Shown piece after piece: positions 34,753 through 44,103 of a stretch of DNA of 64,000 nt. A program made the translations under genes and the position numbers. Source of the DNA: Mesonia sp008017825 (GTDB taxonomy: Bacteria; Bacteroidota; Bacteroidia; Flavobacteriales; Flavobacteriaceae); assembly GCF_008017825.1 (NCBI RefSeq), contig NZ_VRLS01000043.1, positions 118,133-182,132 on the forward strand, read 5' to 3'. Numbering within the stretch: the stretch's first letter is position 1; each line of letters starts with the position of its first letter. The notes beneath the pieces were generated by a model, which searched no databases, was not told the DNA's origin, and worked only from the letters and a program-made list of their open reading frames with translations.

Positions 34753-35966
34753 TTTGTCAAATAATTTATGATGGCATATTCTGTATAATACCCTCTATTA
34801 GATTCGATTAAATTGATTTGAAACCTTAACTGCAATTCTTGTACATCGAGCACATCGTTAAAATCTATAGTTCCGGTTTCGTAATTCTTAATGAGAATTT
34901 CTTCGGCGTCATTCGCCTGCTTTAAATTGTCTGTTTGTACATTAAACTTAATTCTCATTGTATTTCTATTATAAATAGCTTGTGCAAGACGTGTTTCAAG
35001 GTTATTGAGCCTCTCTTCTTTCTGTGATTTTATTTCCAATTGTTTCAATTCATTTTGCTTTGTCACTGACTTATATTTATTATTGAAAATGGGAATTGAA
35101 ATAGAAACCATAGGCATCACAATGTCTTTACCATTATCGGAAAAATTCATATCTGGACGTTCTGACACAGGCACATAGTCCAAACCAAAACCGATATTGG
35201 GCGCACTCTCTTTTTGGTTTAATAATTCGGCTTCTTCGATAGATTCATATAATTTATCGTATTTGATAAGTTCTGGGTTAAGCTGTAGATTGTCAGTCAA
35301 AATAAACACATCTTCTTCGGGAATTATCATCTGCTTTACGACCTCTACGGCAATATTTTCATCACGATTCAAAAGATTATTAAAGAGCGCTTGCTCCGCC
35401 AAATAATCCTGTTCCAGCACTTCTTTCTGCTGAATCAACTCGTTCTGTCTTATCTGAAGGCGAAGTACATCAACCGCTGATGCCTTTCCCACTTCTACAG
35501 AGGTTAATGCAAGGCGTTCATAGGTTTCCAGAAGTTCTATATTCTCATCCAGAATACCCTGTTTTGCACTTATGGCATAGAGTTTATAATAGGATTGGGA
35601 TACTGATAACGAAAGTTTTCTTTTTGCAATCGCTATATCAACAAATTGGGCTTCGGCCATTGATGAAGCATAGTTTTCCCTTGCTGATATGGTTCCAAAC
35701 CAAGGCAACATTTGCTTTACTGAAAAACGTGCACGTTGCGCCCCTGTTCGGGTTTCTGGTTCGCTCACAAAGTAGCCTACGCCAATCTCTGTATTTGGTA
35801 ACCAATCTGCTTCATTTACCTTTTCTTCCGCTATGTTGTAGCGCAATTCAAAAGCTTGGATTTCTGGATTGTTCTTTTCAGCTTCCTGAATATAGGATGC
35901 TAAATCTTGTGCATTTACTTCCGCGAAAGCGAAAAAAACAAGTGCTATTAAAATTATATATCTCAT
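34749..35966 (-). CDS. TolC-family outer-membrane efflux protein (CusC-like)
   Basis: A 405-residue outer-membrane channel subunit. A signal peptide (ending VNAQ) precedes two repeats of the OEP domain made of long coiled-coil helices (NNLLNRDENIAVEV; NLKQANDAEEILIKNYETG) and a short barrel part. Length is typical of the smaller Bacteroidota members. It overlaps the CusA-like gene by four bases and is the exit duct of that pump. No Cys is seen near the mature N-terminus, so lipid anchoring is not supported. Confidence 0.85.
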   Translation of the reverse strand: MRYIILIALVFFAFAEVNAQDLASYIQEAEKNNPEIQAFELRYNIAEEKVNEADWLPNTEIGVGYFVSEPETRTGAQRARFSVKQMLPWFGTISARENYASSMAEAQFVDIAIAKRKLSLSVSQSYYKLYAISAKQGILDENIELLETYERLALTSVEVGKASAVDVLRLQIRQNELIQQKEVLEQDYLAEQALFNNLLNRDENIAVEVVKQMIIPEEDVFILTDNLQLNPELIKYDKLYESIEEAELLNQKESAPNIGFGLDYVPVSERPDMNFSDNGKDIVMPMVSISIPIFNNKYKSVTKQNELKQLEIKSQKEERLNNLETRLAQAIYNRNTMRIKFNVQTDNLKQANDAEEILIKNYETGTIDFNDVLDVQELQLRFQINLIESNRGYYTEYAIINYLTK

Positions 35967-38900
35967 TTTGTAGCTCGTTTTAATTGAAATTCTTCTTTCC
36001 AGCTAAATAAAACTGGCACAACAAATAGGGTTACAAGTGCAATTAACATCCCACCAAAAGAAGGAATAGCCATTGGAATCATTATATCACTCCCTCGACC
36101 TGTTGATGTTAATACAGGCAACAAAGCAAGAATAGTTGTCGCCGTTGTCATTAAACACGGACGGATACGTTTTTCTCCTGCCTCAACTACGGATGCCCTA
36201 ATGCTTTTTCTATCTTTAGGTTTGTTTTTGTCAAAGGTTTGCGTAAGGTAGGTAGCCATTACTACGCCATCATCGGTAGCAATACCGAATAGAGCAATAA
36301 AACCAACCCATACAGCGACACTTAAATTAATGGTGTGCATTTGAAAGAGGTCTCGTAAATTTTCTCCGAAAAAGCTGAAGTTTAAGAACCAATCTTGGCC
36401 GTAGAACCATATCATTAAAAAACCTCCCGCAAAGGCGACAGCAATTCCAGTAAAGACCATTAATGACGTTCCAACAGAACGGAACTGGAAATATAGGATT
36501 AGAAAAATAATAGCCAAAGCCAGAGGTACTACCACGCTCAATGTTTTTTCTGCTCGTAACTGATTTTCATACGTTCCCGTAAATTGATAATTGATACCCT
36601 TTGGAACGGTCAATTCGCCATTGTCAATTTTTTCTTGAATAAGGGCTTGGGCATTTTCCACCACATCTACTTCGGCGAAACCATCTAATTTATCAAAAAG
36701 GACATAGCCTACTAAAAAAGTGTCTTCACTCTTTATAACCTGTGGCCCTTTCTCATATCTAATAGTGACCAACTCACTTAACGGAACCGGACTTCCTTTT
36801 TCTACAGGCACATAAATATCTTTTAAATCGTTTGGATTTGCGCGTAATTCCCTTGGGTAGCGTACACGAATACCATAGCGCTCCCTACCTTCTACTGTTT
36901 GTGAAAGCACCATACCACCAACAGAAACCTGTATAACTTGCTGTACTTGCTCTATGGTTATGCCATAGCGCGCAAGTCGTTCTCTGTCAATATCTATAAG
37001 TAGGTATGGCTTCCCCACAATACGGTCGGCAAAAACTGCTTCATCCTTTACACCCTCTGCTTGTTTTAAGATATCTTCCAATTGTACCCCAAACGCCTCA
37101 ATTTCTTTTAAATCCTGTCCTTTCACCTTAATGCCCATAGGTGCTCGCATACCAGTCTGTAGCATCACCAAGCGTGTTTCTATGGGTTGTAGCTTTGGTG
37201 CTGAAGTAACACCTGGAAGCTTTGTAACCCTTACGATTTCTTTCCAAATATCGTCTGGCGATTCAATTTCAGGTCGCCAATTTCTAAAGTACTCTCCATC
37301 GTCATCTGGAATGAGCTGTGAACTTGTCACAGAGAATGGGTCTGTAATTTTTGAGGCTTTATAGTCATCATCTTCTACTTCAATTTCGCTATTAGGGTTG
37401 GTTACTAAACTGCCATCCTTTAAAACAAATAAGCCGTCTTCGTTTACCTTAAAGCGTTGTCTTTTGCGATTTTCATTTAAAATATATTCAGATTTATATT
37501 GAATAACATTCTCATACATCGATAACGGTGCAGGGTCTAATGCTGATTCTGTACGCCCAGATTTACCGACTACGGTTTCAATTTCTGGAATGCTCGCAAC
37601 GGCCATATCGAGTTGCTGTAGGACGCGTTTATTTTCCTCCACACCTGCGTGTGGCATTGAAGTGGGCATTAACAGGAATGAACCCTCATTGAGTGAAGGC
37701 ATAAACTCTTTACCAGTATTACGCATAATCATCACTCCAAAAATTACAATGGCAGTTGGTATCGAAAGAAATAACAGCTTATTGCGCAATGCCCAATTTA
37801 AAATTCGAACATAATAATTTCTAAAAAGTGTAAATACACCCAAAAGACCAAAACAGATAAGACCAACGAAGATTAAGTTTATAAGGATACTTCTATCTAC
37901 TCCCAGTGGTCTCCAATATTCCGCCAATAGGAATATGATAGCAAAAGCCGAAACAAATATATTGATGATGTTGGCGCGTTTTGACGTAATCTTTTCCTTT
38001 AGTGAAAGGAAGCCAACAACGCCAAATGCAACTAATATTAATCCAAGCGGATAGCCTAAAATTAAAGATAAAACGCCAAAAACAATCAATGCTCCATTTA
38101 GCATATAACTAAAAGAAGTTTTTAAATTTCTCTTTTTAAATAAATAGGCCGCAAATGGTGGAATTAAAAATAGGGCAACAATAAGAGATGCGGTGAGTGC
38201 TGCCGTTTTTGTAAATGCCAATGGCCTAAACAATTTCCCTTCTGCACCAATCATAGTAAATACAGGAATGAAACTAATAATAGTGGTCATTACTGCCGTT
38301 AAGATGGCGCCAGAAACTTCGGCAGTCGCATTATAAACTACCGTATTCATAGGTAGCTTTTCTTCATTTTCATCAATATGCCGCAAGACATTTTCCGAAA
38401 GGATAACGCCCACATCGACCATAGTTCCAATAGCAATTGCAATACCAGATAAGGCGACAATATTTGCATCTACATTGAACAGTTTCATAGAAATAAAGAC
38501 CATCAAAACCGCAACAGGCAATAATCCGGAAATCAATACGGAAGCCCTTAAATTGAAGACCATTATGATAATCACAAAAATGGTTATCAATATCTCTAAA
38601 GTTAGCGCTTCATCAAGTGTGCCCAAGGTTTCTTGGATTAGTTCTGTTCTGTCATAAAAGGGTACGATGGTTAATTGCGAAGTCCTCCCATCGCTTAATG
38701 TTTTTGATGGAAGCCCAGAACTTAACTCGTTTATTTTTTCTTTAACATTGTTGATGACTTCCATAGGATTGGCCCCATAACGAGCCACTACAACACCACC
38801 AACAACCTCGGCTCCTTCCTTGTCCAATAAGCCTCTTCTTGTAGCAGGACCGTGTGTTACTTTCGCAATATCCTTTATACGGATGGATGTAAAATCTTTT

Positions 38901-39703
38901 GAAGTAACTACCGCGTTTTCTAAATCAGATAGTTTCTTAATATAACCCAATCCTCTTATAAGGTATTCAGCTTGGTTGATTTCAAGCGTTTGTGCACCAA
39001 CATCTTTGTTGCTTTGTTTTACTGCTTTTACAACCTCACTCAAGCCTATGTTGTATTGCCGCATTAATTCGGGATTAACATCCACTTGATATTCCAAAAC
39101 ATATCCGCCGATGGAAGCCACTTCTGAAACGCCACTCGCAGATGACAACGCATATTTCACGTAGAAGTCTTGAATGCTTCTTAATTCTTGTAAATCCCAT
39201 CCACCTGTAACATTACCATCTTTATCACGTCCCTCAAGGGTGTACCAATATATTTGCCCTAATCCTGTGGCATCGGGACCTAGAGCTGGATTAACGCCTT
39301 CTGGTAGAAGTCCGGCTGGTAATGAGTTTAATTTTTCAAGTATTCGGCTTCTGCTCCAATAAAATTCAATATCTTCTTCGAAAATGATATAAATGCTCGA
39401 AAACCCGAACATAGATGAACTACGTATTGTTTTAACCCCTGGAATACCAAGAAGCGATGTGGTTAGAGGATAAGTAATTTGATCCTCAATATCTTGAGGG
39501 GAACGACCATCCCATTTAGTAAATACAATTTGTTGGTTTTCGCCAATATCTGGTATGGCATCTACGGCAACAGGGTCTCGAGGAAGTGAGCCTGTATTCC
39601 ATTCAAACGGGGCGTTTACGACTCCCCAAGCAATAAAAAGTGCAAGTAGTAGAACGGCTACTAGCTTGTTCTCGATTAAAAATTTGATGCTTTTATTCAG
39701 CAT
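35963..39703 (-). CDS. CusA/CzcA-type heavy-metal RND efflux pump, enlarged
   Basis: An inner-membrane pump of about 1246 residues from the start I choose at 39703 (MLNKSIKFL); the frame extends upstream but the N-terminus then loses its usual shape. It carries the typical HME-RND features: PDIGENQQIVFTKW, periplasmic porter domains, GIAIAIGTMVDVGVI in TM4, and IATDDGVVMATYL in TM10. It is about 200 residues longer than E. coli CusA: four extra hydrophobic segments follow TM6 (about 37790-38140), and a charged insert lies in the second porter half. The monovalent-copper type is favoured by the copper neighbourhood. Confidence 0.85.
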   Translation of the reverse strand: MLNKSIKFLIENKLVAVLLLALFIAWGVVNAPFEWNTGSLPRDPVAVDAIPDIGENQQIVFTKWDGRSPQDIEDQITYPLTTSLLGIPGVKTIRSSSMFGFSSIYIIFEEDIEFYWSRSRILEKLNSLPAGLLPEGVNPALGPDATGLGQIYWYTLEGRDKDGNVTGGWDLQELRSIQDFYVKYALSSASGVSEVASIGGYVLEYQVDVNPELMRQYNIGLSEVVKAVKQSNKDVGAQTLEINQAEYLIRGLGYIKKLSDLENAVVTSKDFTSIRIKDIAKVTHGPATRRGLLDKEGAEVVGGVVVARYGANPMEVINNVKEKINELSSGLPSKTLSDGRTSQLTIVPFYDRTELIQETLGTLDEALTLEILITIFVIIIMVFNLRASVLISGLLPVAVLMVFISMKLFNVDANIVALSGIAIAIGTMVDVGVILSENVLRHIDENEEKLPMNTVVYNATAEVSGAILTAVMTTIISFIPVFTMIGAEGKLFRPLAFTKTAALTASLIVALFLIPPFAAYLFKKRNLKTSFSYMLNGALIVFGVLSLILGYPLGLILVAFGVVGFLSLKEKITSKRANIINIFVSAFAIIFLLAEYWRPLGVDRSILINLIFVGLICFGLLGVFTLFRNYYVRILNWALRNKLLFLSIPTAIVIFGVMIMRNTGKEFMPSLNEGSFLLMPTSMPHAGVEENKRVLQQLDMAVASIPEIETVVGKSGRTESALDPAPLSMYENVIQYKSEYILNENRKRQRFKVNEDGLFVLKDGSLVTNPNSEIEVEDDDYKASKITDPFSVTSSQLIPDDDGEYFRNWRPEIESPDDIWKEIVRVTKLPGVTSAPKLQPIETRLVMLQTGMRAPMGIKVKGQDLKEIEAFGVQLEDILKQAEGVKDEAVFADRIVGKPYLLIDIDRERLARYGITIEQVQQVIQVSVGGMVLSQTVEGRERYGIRVRYPRELRANPNDLKDIYVPVEKGSPVPLSELVTIRYEKGPQVIKSEDTFLVGYVLFDKLDGFAEVDVVENAQALIQEKIDNGELTVPKGINYQFTGTYENQLRAEKTLSVVVPLALAIIFLILYFQFRSVGTSLMVFTGIAVAFAGGFLMIWFYGQDWFLNFSFFGENLRDLFQMHTINLSVAVWVGFIALFGIATDDGVVMATYLTQTFDKNKPKDRKSIRASVVEAGEKRIRPCLMTTATTILALLPVLTSTGRGSDIMIPMAIPSFGGMLIALVTLFVVPVLFSWKEEFQLKRATK

Positions 39704-39837
39704 TACAATGATTATTAAACAGTTATACATCGAATAATATCTTGATAAAATCAAAACATTAAACACAAGAAATTGAGCCCAAAATAGTATTGACCATAGG
39801 GCTAATTATTCCGATATTTATCGGAAACTGTTTAAAA

Positions 39838-40254
39838 TCAAATTAAATACGTCTCGTGCAGTTTTTGTATATCCCGTATGAGAAAGGGAACCGCATAATC
39901 TCTAAATGGTACAATGTGTGAATCAAGAGTCTCAAAGAGATTGATATAAGAATGTACAAAAGAGACAACAAAGACTTGTTGCTCAAAATTTAAGGTGTTA
40001 AAAGACATCTTCAGGTCGTCCTGACCTTCAACAACTAATTGCTTATCTGAACAGCAGGAATCATCCGGAACTTCACTTTGACAATCATTTTTGGATAGTT
40101 GTTTATCCATTCCGCAAGTTTCAACGTGCCCAAATAAAGAAGAATCCACTAAAGTATCGCCACAGTAATGACTATCAATAGTAAAAGAAACTGTTGACAA
40201 TAGCACGATAAGTGCCAAACAAACGGATGATATTTTATGAAAAACTTTTTTCAT
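39838..40254 (-). CDS. HYC_CC_PP family protein (copy 1)
   Basis: A 138-residue secreted protein with an N-terminal signal (FHKISSVCLALIVLLSTVSF), the hallmark DSHYCGDTLVD, a CC pair (DDSCCSDK) and the C-terminal PFLIRDIQKLHETYLI. The name of the family reflects these motifs. Function is unknown; several Cys and His suggest metal binding. It is transcribed away from its paralogue at 40545, with a shared 290-base intergenic region that holds their promoters. The RND pump gene lies downstream in the same direction. Confidence 0.75.
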   Translation of the reverse strand: MKKVFHKISSVCLALIVLLSTVSFTIDSHYCGDTLVDSSLFGHVETCGMDKQLSKNDCQSEVPDDSCCSDKQLVVEGQDDLKMSFNTLNFEQQVFVVSFVHSYINLFETLDSHIVPFRDYAVPFLIRDIQKLHETYLI

Positions 40255-40544
40255 TAATGTTGCAAATTTATAAAAAATTTATCTCAATTTGTTTATTTAA
40301 CAATTTTTTTTGATTTATCAATGTTTATTTTGCACGAAACCGCTTAAATATTATTTGCAAATAAAATTCTTTTGCAGCTTCCTTTATATGATATAAATCA
40401 TAGTTCTGTTGAACTTTTAGAATTATATTTGTACTGATTAATTTTGTTGTTTTTTTGTAAAAAACTGATAATAAAATAATTGAACAGTTGAATTTTATTT
40501 TCCAAAATCCTTTAATGTTAATCAAAATTTATTAATTTTATAGT

Positions 40545-40967
40545 GTGAAATCTTTTTTTACTAAAATACTGTCCTTCTTTTTAGCAGTTTTTATACTGTT
40601 TTCCACCACATCCTTTACGGTAAATATGCACTTTTGCTGTAATAAAATGGTGGATTTGGCTTTTTTTAGTAAAGCAGAATCTTGTATGGAGACTGCACAG
40701 AAAAAAGATAATAATTCCAAGCAATGTACTACAATACAAGAGAAAGACTGTTGCGATAATAAGACCATCTTGAAAGAAGGAGATGACACCTTCAAGAAGG
40801 CCAATACAATTTCAGAGATTGAAACTTTAGTTTTCTTAAACAACTTCGTCTATTCTTATATCAACCTTTTTGAAGGTTTAGAGAAAAACACAGTTTCTTT
40901 TAAGGCTTATAGGCCACTTTTGCTATCCACAGACCTTGTAATCCTCAACGAGTCCTTTTTAATTTGA
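40545..40967 (+). CDS. HYC_CC_PP family protein (copy 2)
   Basis: A 140-residue paralogue of the divergent gene at 39838, with the same plan: signal peptide, MHFCCNKMVD in place of SHYC, a CC pair (KDCCDNKT) and a tail ILNESFLI. The start is a GTG at 40545; a second GTG lies at 40543, but out of frame. The HYC tyrosine is replaced by Phe here. The divergent pair and the neighbourhood of a copper pump and a copper regulator point to a metal role. Confidence 0.7.
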   Translation: MKSFFTKILSFFLAVFILFSTTSFTVNMHFCCNKMVDLAFFSKAESCMETAQKKDNNSKQCTTIQEKDCCDNKTILKEGDDTFKKANTISEIETLVFLNNFVYSYINLFEGLEKNTVSFKAYRPLLLSTDLVILNESFLI

Positions 40968-41132
40968 TTTTCTACTTCGCAGGTTAAAATTAATCTGCAT
41001 TGCCTCTATAGCCAATATTTCACTTCTGGCTAACATTTGTTGTACCCAATTCTCAACAACACTATTAACCTTGTACTATTAAGAAAATTCAAACTATTTG
41101 GCAAAATGCCTAATAGCAATACATCGATTATT

Positions 41133-41714
41133 ATGAAAGGACCCAAAGAATTTTGGATTAAGAATATGGTCTGTAGCCGCTGCTTAAAAGTTATTAAGCA
41201 AGAACTACAAGAATTGGGAGTTACTGTGCTTTCATTAGAATTAGGAAGATTATTGGTAGAAGCACCAAAAAAAACCAGCAATGAAATTGTCGAAGCTGTT
41301 ACAACTGTGCTTCACGCTAATGATTTTGAAATTGTACAAAAAGAAGAAGAAATGCTCGTAGAAAGAATGAAAGTCATTCTAATAGAACAATTGCAAGAGT
41401 TACCATTACATATTAAGGTAAAAACATCTGAACTATTGGCTTCAAGACTTCATAAAGATTACAAGACATTGAGCAGATTGTTTTCAGCAAATCAACAGAC
41501 AACCATTGAAAAGTACTTTATCAAATTAAAAATAGAAAAAGTCAAAGAGCTCATTCAGCTTAAACAACATTCCTTTTCAGATATAGGATATTTATTGGAC
41601 TACAGTAGTGTCAACCACCTGTCTAGACAGTTTAAGGAAGTGGTGGGAATGAGTATGACCGATTACAAAAACACAGGAAATTGGAAACGGAATTTCTATG
41701 ATGAAATTATATAG
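41133..41714 (+). CDS. HMA-AraC fusion transcription regulator (copy 2)
   Basis: About 193 residues from the start at 41133 (MKGPKEFWIKNMVCSRC), chosen because it matches the spacing to NMVC seen in the paralogue at 25649; the ATG at 41106 is an alternative. An N-terminal CxxC part (NMVCSRCLKV) of HMA type precedes an AraC-type double HTH (SFSDIGYLLDYSSVNHLS and FKEVVGMSMTDYKN). It stands at the head of the plus-strand copper run and is the natural candidate for controlling it. Confidence 0.8.
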   Translation: MKGPKEFWIKNMVCSRCLKVIKQELQELGVTVLSLELGRLLVEAPKKTSNEIVEAVTTVLHANDFEIVQKEEEMLVERMKVILIEQLQELPLHIKVKTSELLASRLHKDYKTLSRLFSANQQTTIEKYFIKLKIEKVKELIQLKQHSFSDIGYLLDYSSVNHLSRQFKEVVGMSMTDYKNTGNWKRNFYDEII

Positions 41715-41783
41715 ATATCAACGAAAGTTATGCAGACAAAAGCTTAAGGCAATGGTTAATTTCATCAAATTAAATTAAACAAA

Positions 41784-42383
41784 ATGAAAAAACTACTTAT
41801 CACATTAGTATTAATTCCCTTTATAGGAATTGCACAAACCTTTGAAAATTTAGACTACATCTCGCCTTTTAGCAATGGCGTCGCTGCCATTAAAAAAGGG
41901 TACGAATGGGGTTTTATTGACCCAGAAGGAAATTTAATCGTTGATTTTCGAAATGATTTGGTGGCAACCAAAACAGACAATGCAAGCTACCCTATATTCA
42001 GTAACGGAAAATGCCTGATTGCAAACCAAAAAGATGGCGTGCTCTATTATGGCTATATCGATAAAACTGGAAAAACTGTCATCACTCCACAATTCCTCAA
42101 TGCCAACAACTTTCAATATGGCAAAGCCTTGGTGTTAAAAGTTGAAAAAGAAACCATTGGCTATAATGACATTTTCAAAAAAGACGTGGTAAACTACCAT
42201 TATTTTGAGCTTGTTATAGATGAGAATGGTAATACCATTGACCATTTAACGCAATTGGCCATTCACGTCTCGCCAAAAGATAAGAATGATAAAAATCCAC
42301 CTGCCATCACATCAAAATTGATTTCGGAAAATTTGGTGGCAGTTAAAGGTAATAATAAGAAGTGGCGTATAAAAAAAATCTAA
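41784..42383 (+). CDS. WG-repeat secreted protein
   Basis: A 199-residue protein with a signal peptide (ending GIAQ) and two to three WG repeats (GVAAIKKGYEWGFIDPEGN; YYGYIDKTGKTVITPQF). WG repeats form small beta-propeller-like folds of unknown role, often ligand-binding. No catalytic motif is seen. It is followed by a possible terminator hairpin. Confidence 0.7.
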   Translation: MKKLLITLVLIPFIGIAQTFENLDYISPFSNGVAAIKKGYEWGFIDPEGNLIVDFRNDLVATKTDNASYPIFSNGKCLIANQKDGVLYYGYIDKTGKTVITPQFLNANNFQYGKALVLKVEKETIGYNDIFKKDVVNYHYFELVIDENGNTIDHLTQLAIHVSPKDKNDKNPPAITSKLISENLVAVKGNNKKWRIKKI

Positions 42384-42462
42384 TAATATTGAAAATACAC
42401 ATAACATATAAGAAATTCAAAAAGATTATAACCTTTTTAAAATCTGCGAATTAATAGTTGAT

Positions 42463-42508
42463 AATCCATTCCCTCAACTATAAACATTTAGATTGTTGGG
42501 AATGGGTT
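42463..42508 (+). terminator. Hairpin between WG-repeat and Met-rich lipoprotein genes
   Basis: An inverted repeat (42463-42478 with 42495-42508, one bulge) lies 40 bases upstream of the Met-rich lipoprotein gene. The following T-run is short, so it may act as a terminator of the WG gene or a leader structure of the next operon. Confidence 0.45.
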
Positions 42509-42548
42509 TATAAAAATTAAAATAAATGTTTAACTCAAAAAATAAATT

Positions 42549-43028
42549 ATGAAAACACTACTAATTGTTTTATCGGCAGTTGGGCTTTTAAGCTTAAACA
42601 GTTGCAAACAAGAAACAAACACTCAGGCACTAATGGAAAACCCTGAAACTCGCACAGAAGTTTTTAATGCCATTTCCAAAAATCACGACTATATGACCGA
42701 ATTTATGGAAAGTATGCACGACAACCAACACGCAATGCAAATGATGCAGGGCAACAAAAAAATGATGAGCTCAATGATGCAAGGAGAAGGAATGCAAATG
42801 ATGATGAAAGACAGTACAATGATGCACTCAATGATGGACGGAATGATGAATGACGGCAAAATGATGGGCACTATGATGAAAATGATGCACGAAAAAGGGA
42901 TGATGAGCGAAGACTGTATGGAATCCTGCTCAAAGATGATGGGCGAAAAAGGAATGGATATGCAGGGTATGGACAAGATGGACGATATGGATAGTCCAAC
43001 CAAAGGTGAGCATACCGAGCATCATTAA
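42549..43028 (+). CDS. Met-rich lipoprotein, probable copper binding
   Basis: A 159-residue lipoprotein (lipobox-like LSLNSCKQE) whose residues 55-150 hold tens of methionines in MMxxMM clusters with Asp, Lys and His (MQMMMKDSTMMHSMMDGMM), ending THHxxH-like (HTEHH). Methionine motifs of this kind bind Cu(I) in periplasmic proteins such as CueO and CusF. I do not recognise a named family. It opens the operon of small copper proteins that runs to 44814. Confidence 0.65.
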   Translation: MKTLLIVLSAVGLLSLNSCKQETNTQALMENPETRTEVFNAISKNHDYMTEFMESMHDNQHAMQMMQGNKKMMSSMMQGEGMQMMMKDSTMMHSMMDGMMNDGKMMGTMMKMMHEKGMMSEDCMESCSKMMGEKGMDMQGMDKMDDMDSPTKGEHTEHH

Positions 43029-43052
43029 TTTTAACTTTTAAAATAAACAACA

Positions 43053-43322
43053 ATGAAAAATAATCACTGGATATGGATGGTCATCGGTTGTGGATTACCA
43101 TTACTGTTTATCTTTTTTGCACCATCATTAGGTATAGGAAGCAGTTCGTCTCTATTCATCTTCATCCTCTTTATGTTTGCTTGTCACTTATTTATGCCTC
43201 ACGGTTCACATCGCCACGGTGGGCACAATCATTCACAGAATAGACAAAGAGAAAACGAACACGGTAAAGATGTTTCAAAAACAGAACCAAAAGATGAACA
43301 CAAAGGGCATCATCACCATTAA
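43053..43322 (+). CDS. Small His-rich membrane protein (DUF2933-like)
   Basis: An 89-residue protein with two transmembrane helices (WMVIGCGLPLLFIFFAP; LFIFILFMFACHLFM) and a tail with about 13 histidines (HGSHRHGGHNHSQ; HKGHHHH). The layout (two helices then His-rich tail) resembles DUF2933 proteins of copper islands. The tail would bind Cu or Zn. It is 24 bases after the Met-rich lipoprotein gene. Confidence 0.6.
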   Translation: MKNNHWIWMVIGCGLPLLFIFFAPSLGIGSSSSLFIFILFMFACHLFMPHGSHRHGGHNHSQNRQRENEHGKDVSKTEPKDEHKGHHHH

Positions 43323-43329
43323 ATACTAA

Positions 43330-43548
43330 ATGATGAAACAAAAATTTCAAATAAGCGGAATCAGCTGCGGTGGATGTGTATCAAGAGTAAAAAAGACTTT
43401 AGAAGAACATCCCAATATAGAAAAAGCAGAGATCTTTTTGGCACCAAAAGGTGCTGCACTTATCACGATGAATGAAGCACTTTCTGTTGCCGAATTACAA
43501 AAGCAACTTGATGGGCTCAATGGTTATACAATTACAGAATTAAATTAA
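43330..43548 (+). CDS. HMA-domain copper chaperone
   Basis: A 72-residue heavy-metal-associated domain with the site GISCGGCVSRVKKTLEEH (CxxC). The first two codons are both Met. It is a cytosolic chaperone candidate for the CPH ATPase at 60194 or CopA at 19165. It starts seven bases after the His-rich gene. Confidence 0.8.
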   Translation: MMKQKFQISGISCGGCVSRVKKTLEEHPNIEKAEIFLAPKGAALITMNEALSVAELQKQLDGLNGYTITELN

Positions 43549-43570
43549 CAACAACTTAAAACCAAAAATT

Positions 43571-43789
43571 ATGCATTTTTACGAAGGACATTTTGGAGGT
43601 ATGCACCTAATATGGTGGATTATATGGATTATTTTATTGGCTTGGATATTCTTTATCCCAGCAGATATCCCTTATCAAAAAACAAAGAAGGACAGCCCAC
43701 TGGATATTCTTAAAAACCGCTTTGCAAAAGGCGAAATATCCAAGGAAGAATTTGAGGAATCAAAAAAGATATTAAAATCAGACAACTAA
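43571..43789 (+). CDS. SHOCT-domain small membrane protein
   Basis: A 72-residue protein with one transmembrane helix (LIWWIIWIILLAWIFFIPA) and a C-terminal SHOCT domain (DILKNRFAKGEISKEEFEESK). SHOCT domains are short oligomerisation modules. It is common in copper islands; the function is not known. Confidence 0.8.
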   Translation: MHFYEGHFGGMHLIWWIIWIILLAWIFFIPADIPYQKTKKDSPLDILKNRFAKGEISKEEFEESKKILKSDN

Positions 43790-43806
43790 CTCAAAACTTT
43801 AAAATT

Positions 43807-44085
43807 ATGTATCGATTAAACGTAAAAAAACTCGGATTTGCTTTCGGTCTTACGGGGGCACTAATTTACTTAGGCTGTATGATAGTTATGTCAACAGCAG
43901 GTCGAGAAGCCACTATCGATTTTTTCAACAGCCTATTGCACGGTTTAGATACCACAAGCATTATCAGGATGGATGTGCCACTATGGGAAGCTGGTTTGGG
44001 AATAGTACAGATATTCATTTTAGGATGGCTAATAGGTGCCTGTATTGCGGCTTTTTATAATGCGCAAATAAAAGTCAAAAAATAA
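43807..44085 (+). CDS. DUF5676 membrane protein
   Basis: A 92-residue membrane protein with two helices (FGLTGALIYLGCMIVM; GIVQIFILGWLIGACIAA) and the DUF5676-like start MYRLNVKKLGFAFGLTGA. Members are encoded in copper and silver loci with unknown role. It starts 17 bases after the SHOCT gene in the same operon. Confidence 0.75.
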   Translation: MYRLNVKKLGFAFGLTGALIYLGCMIVMSTAGREATIDFFNSLLHGLDTTSIIRMDVPLWEAGLGIVQIFILGWLIGACIAAFYNAQIKVKK

Positions 44086-44103
44086 GAGAGTAAAATAAAA
44101 TTT

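Noticed and set aside
40325..40525. Minus-strand ORF in the divergent HYC_CC_PP intergenic region
   Set aside because: AT-rich chance frame with no motif; the space is better explained as two promoters.
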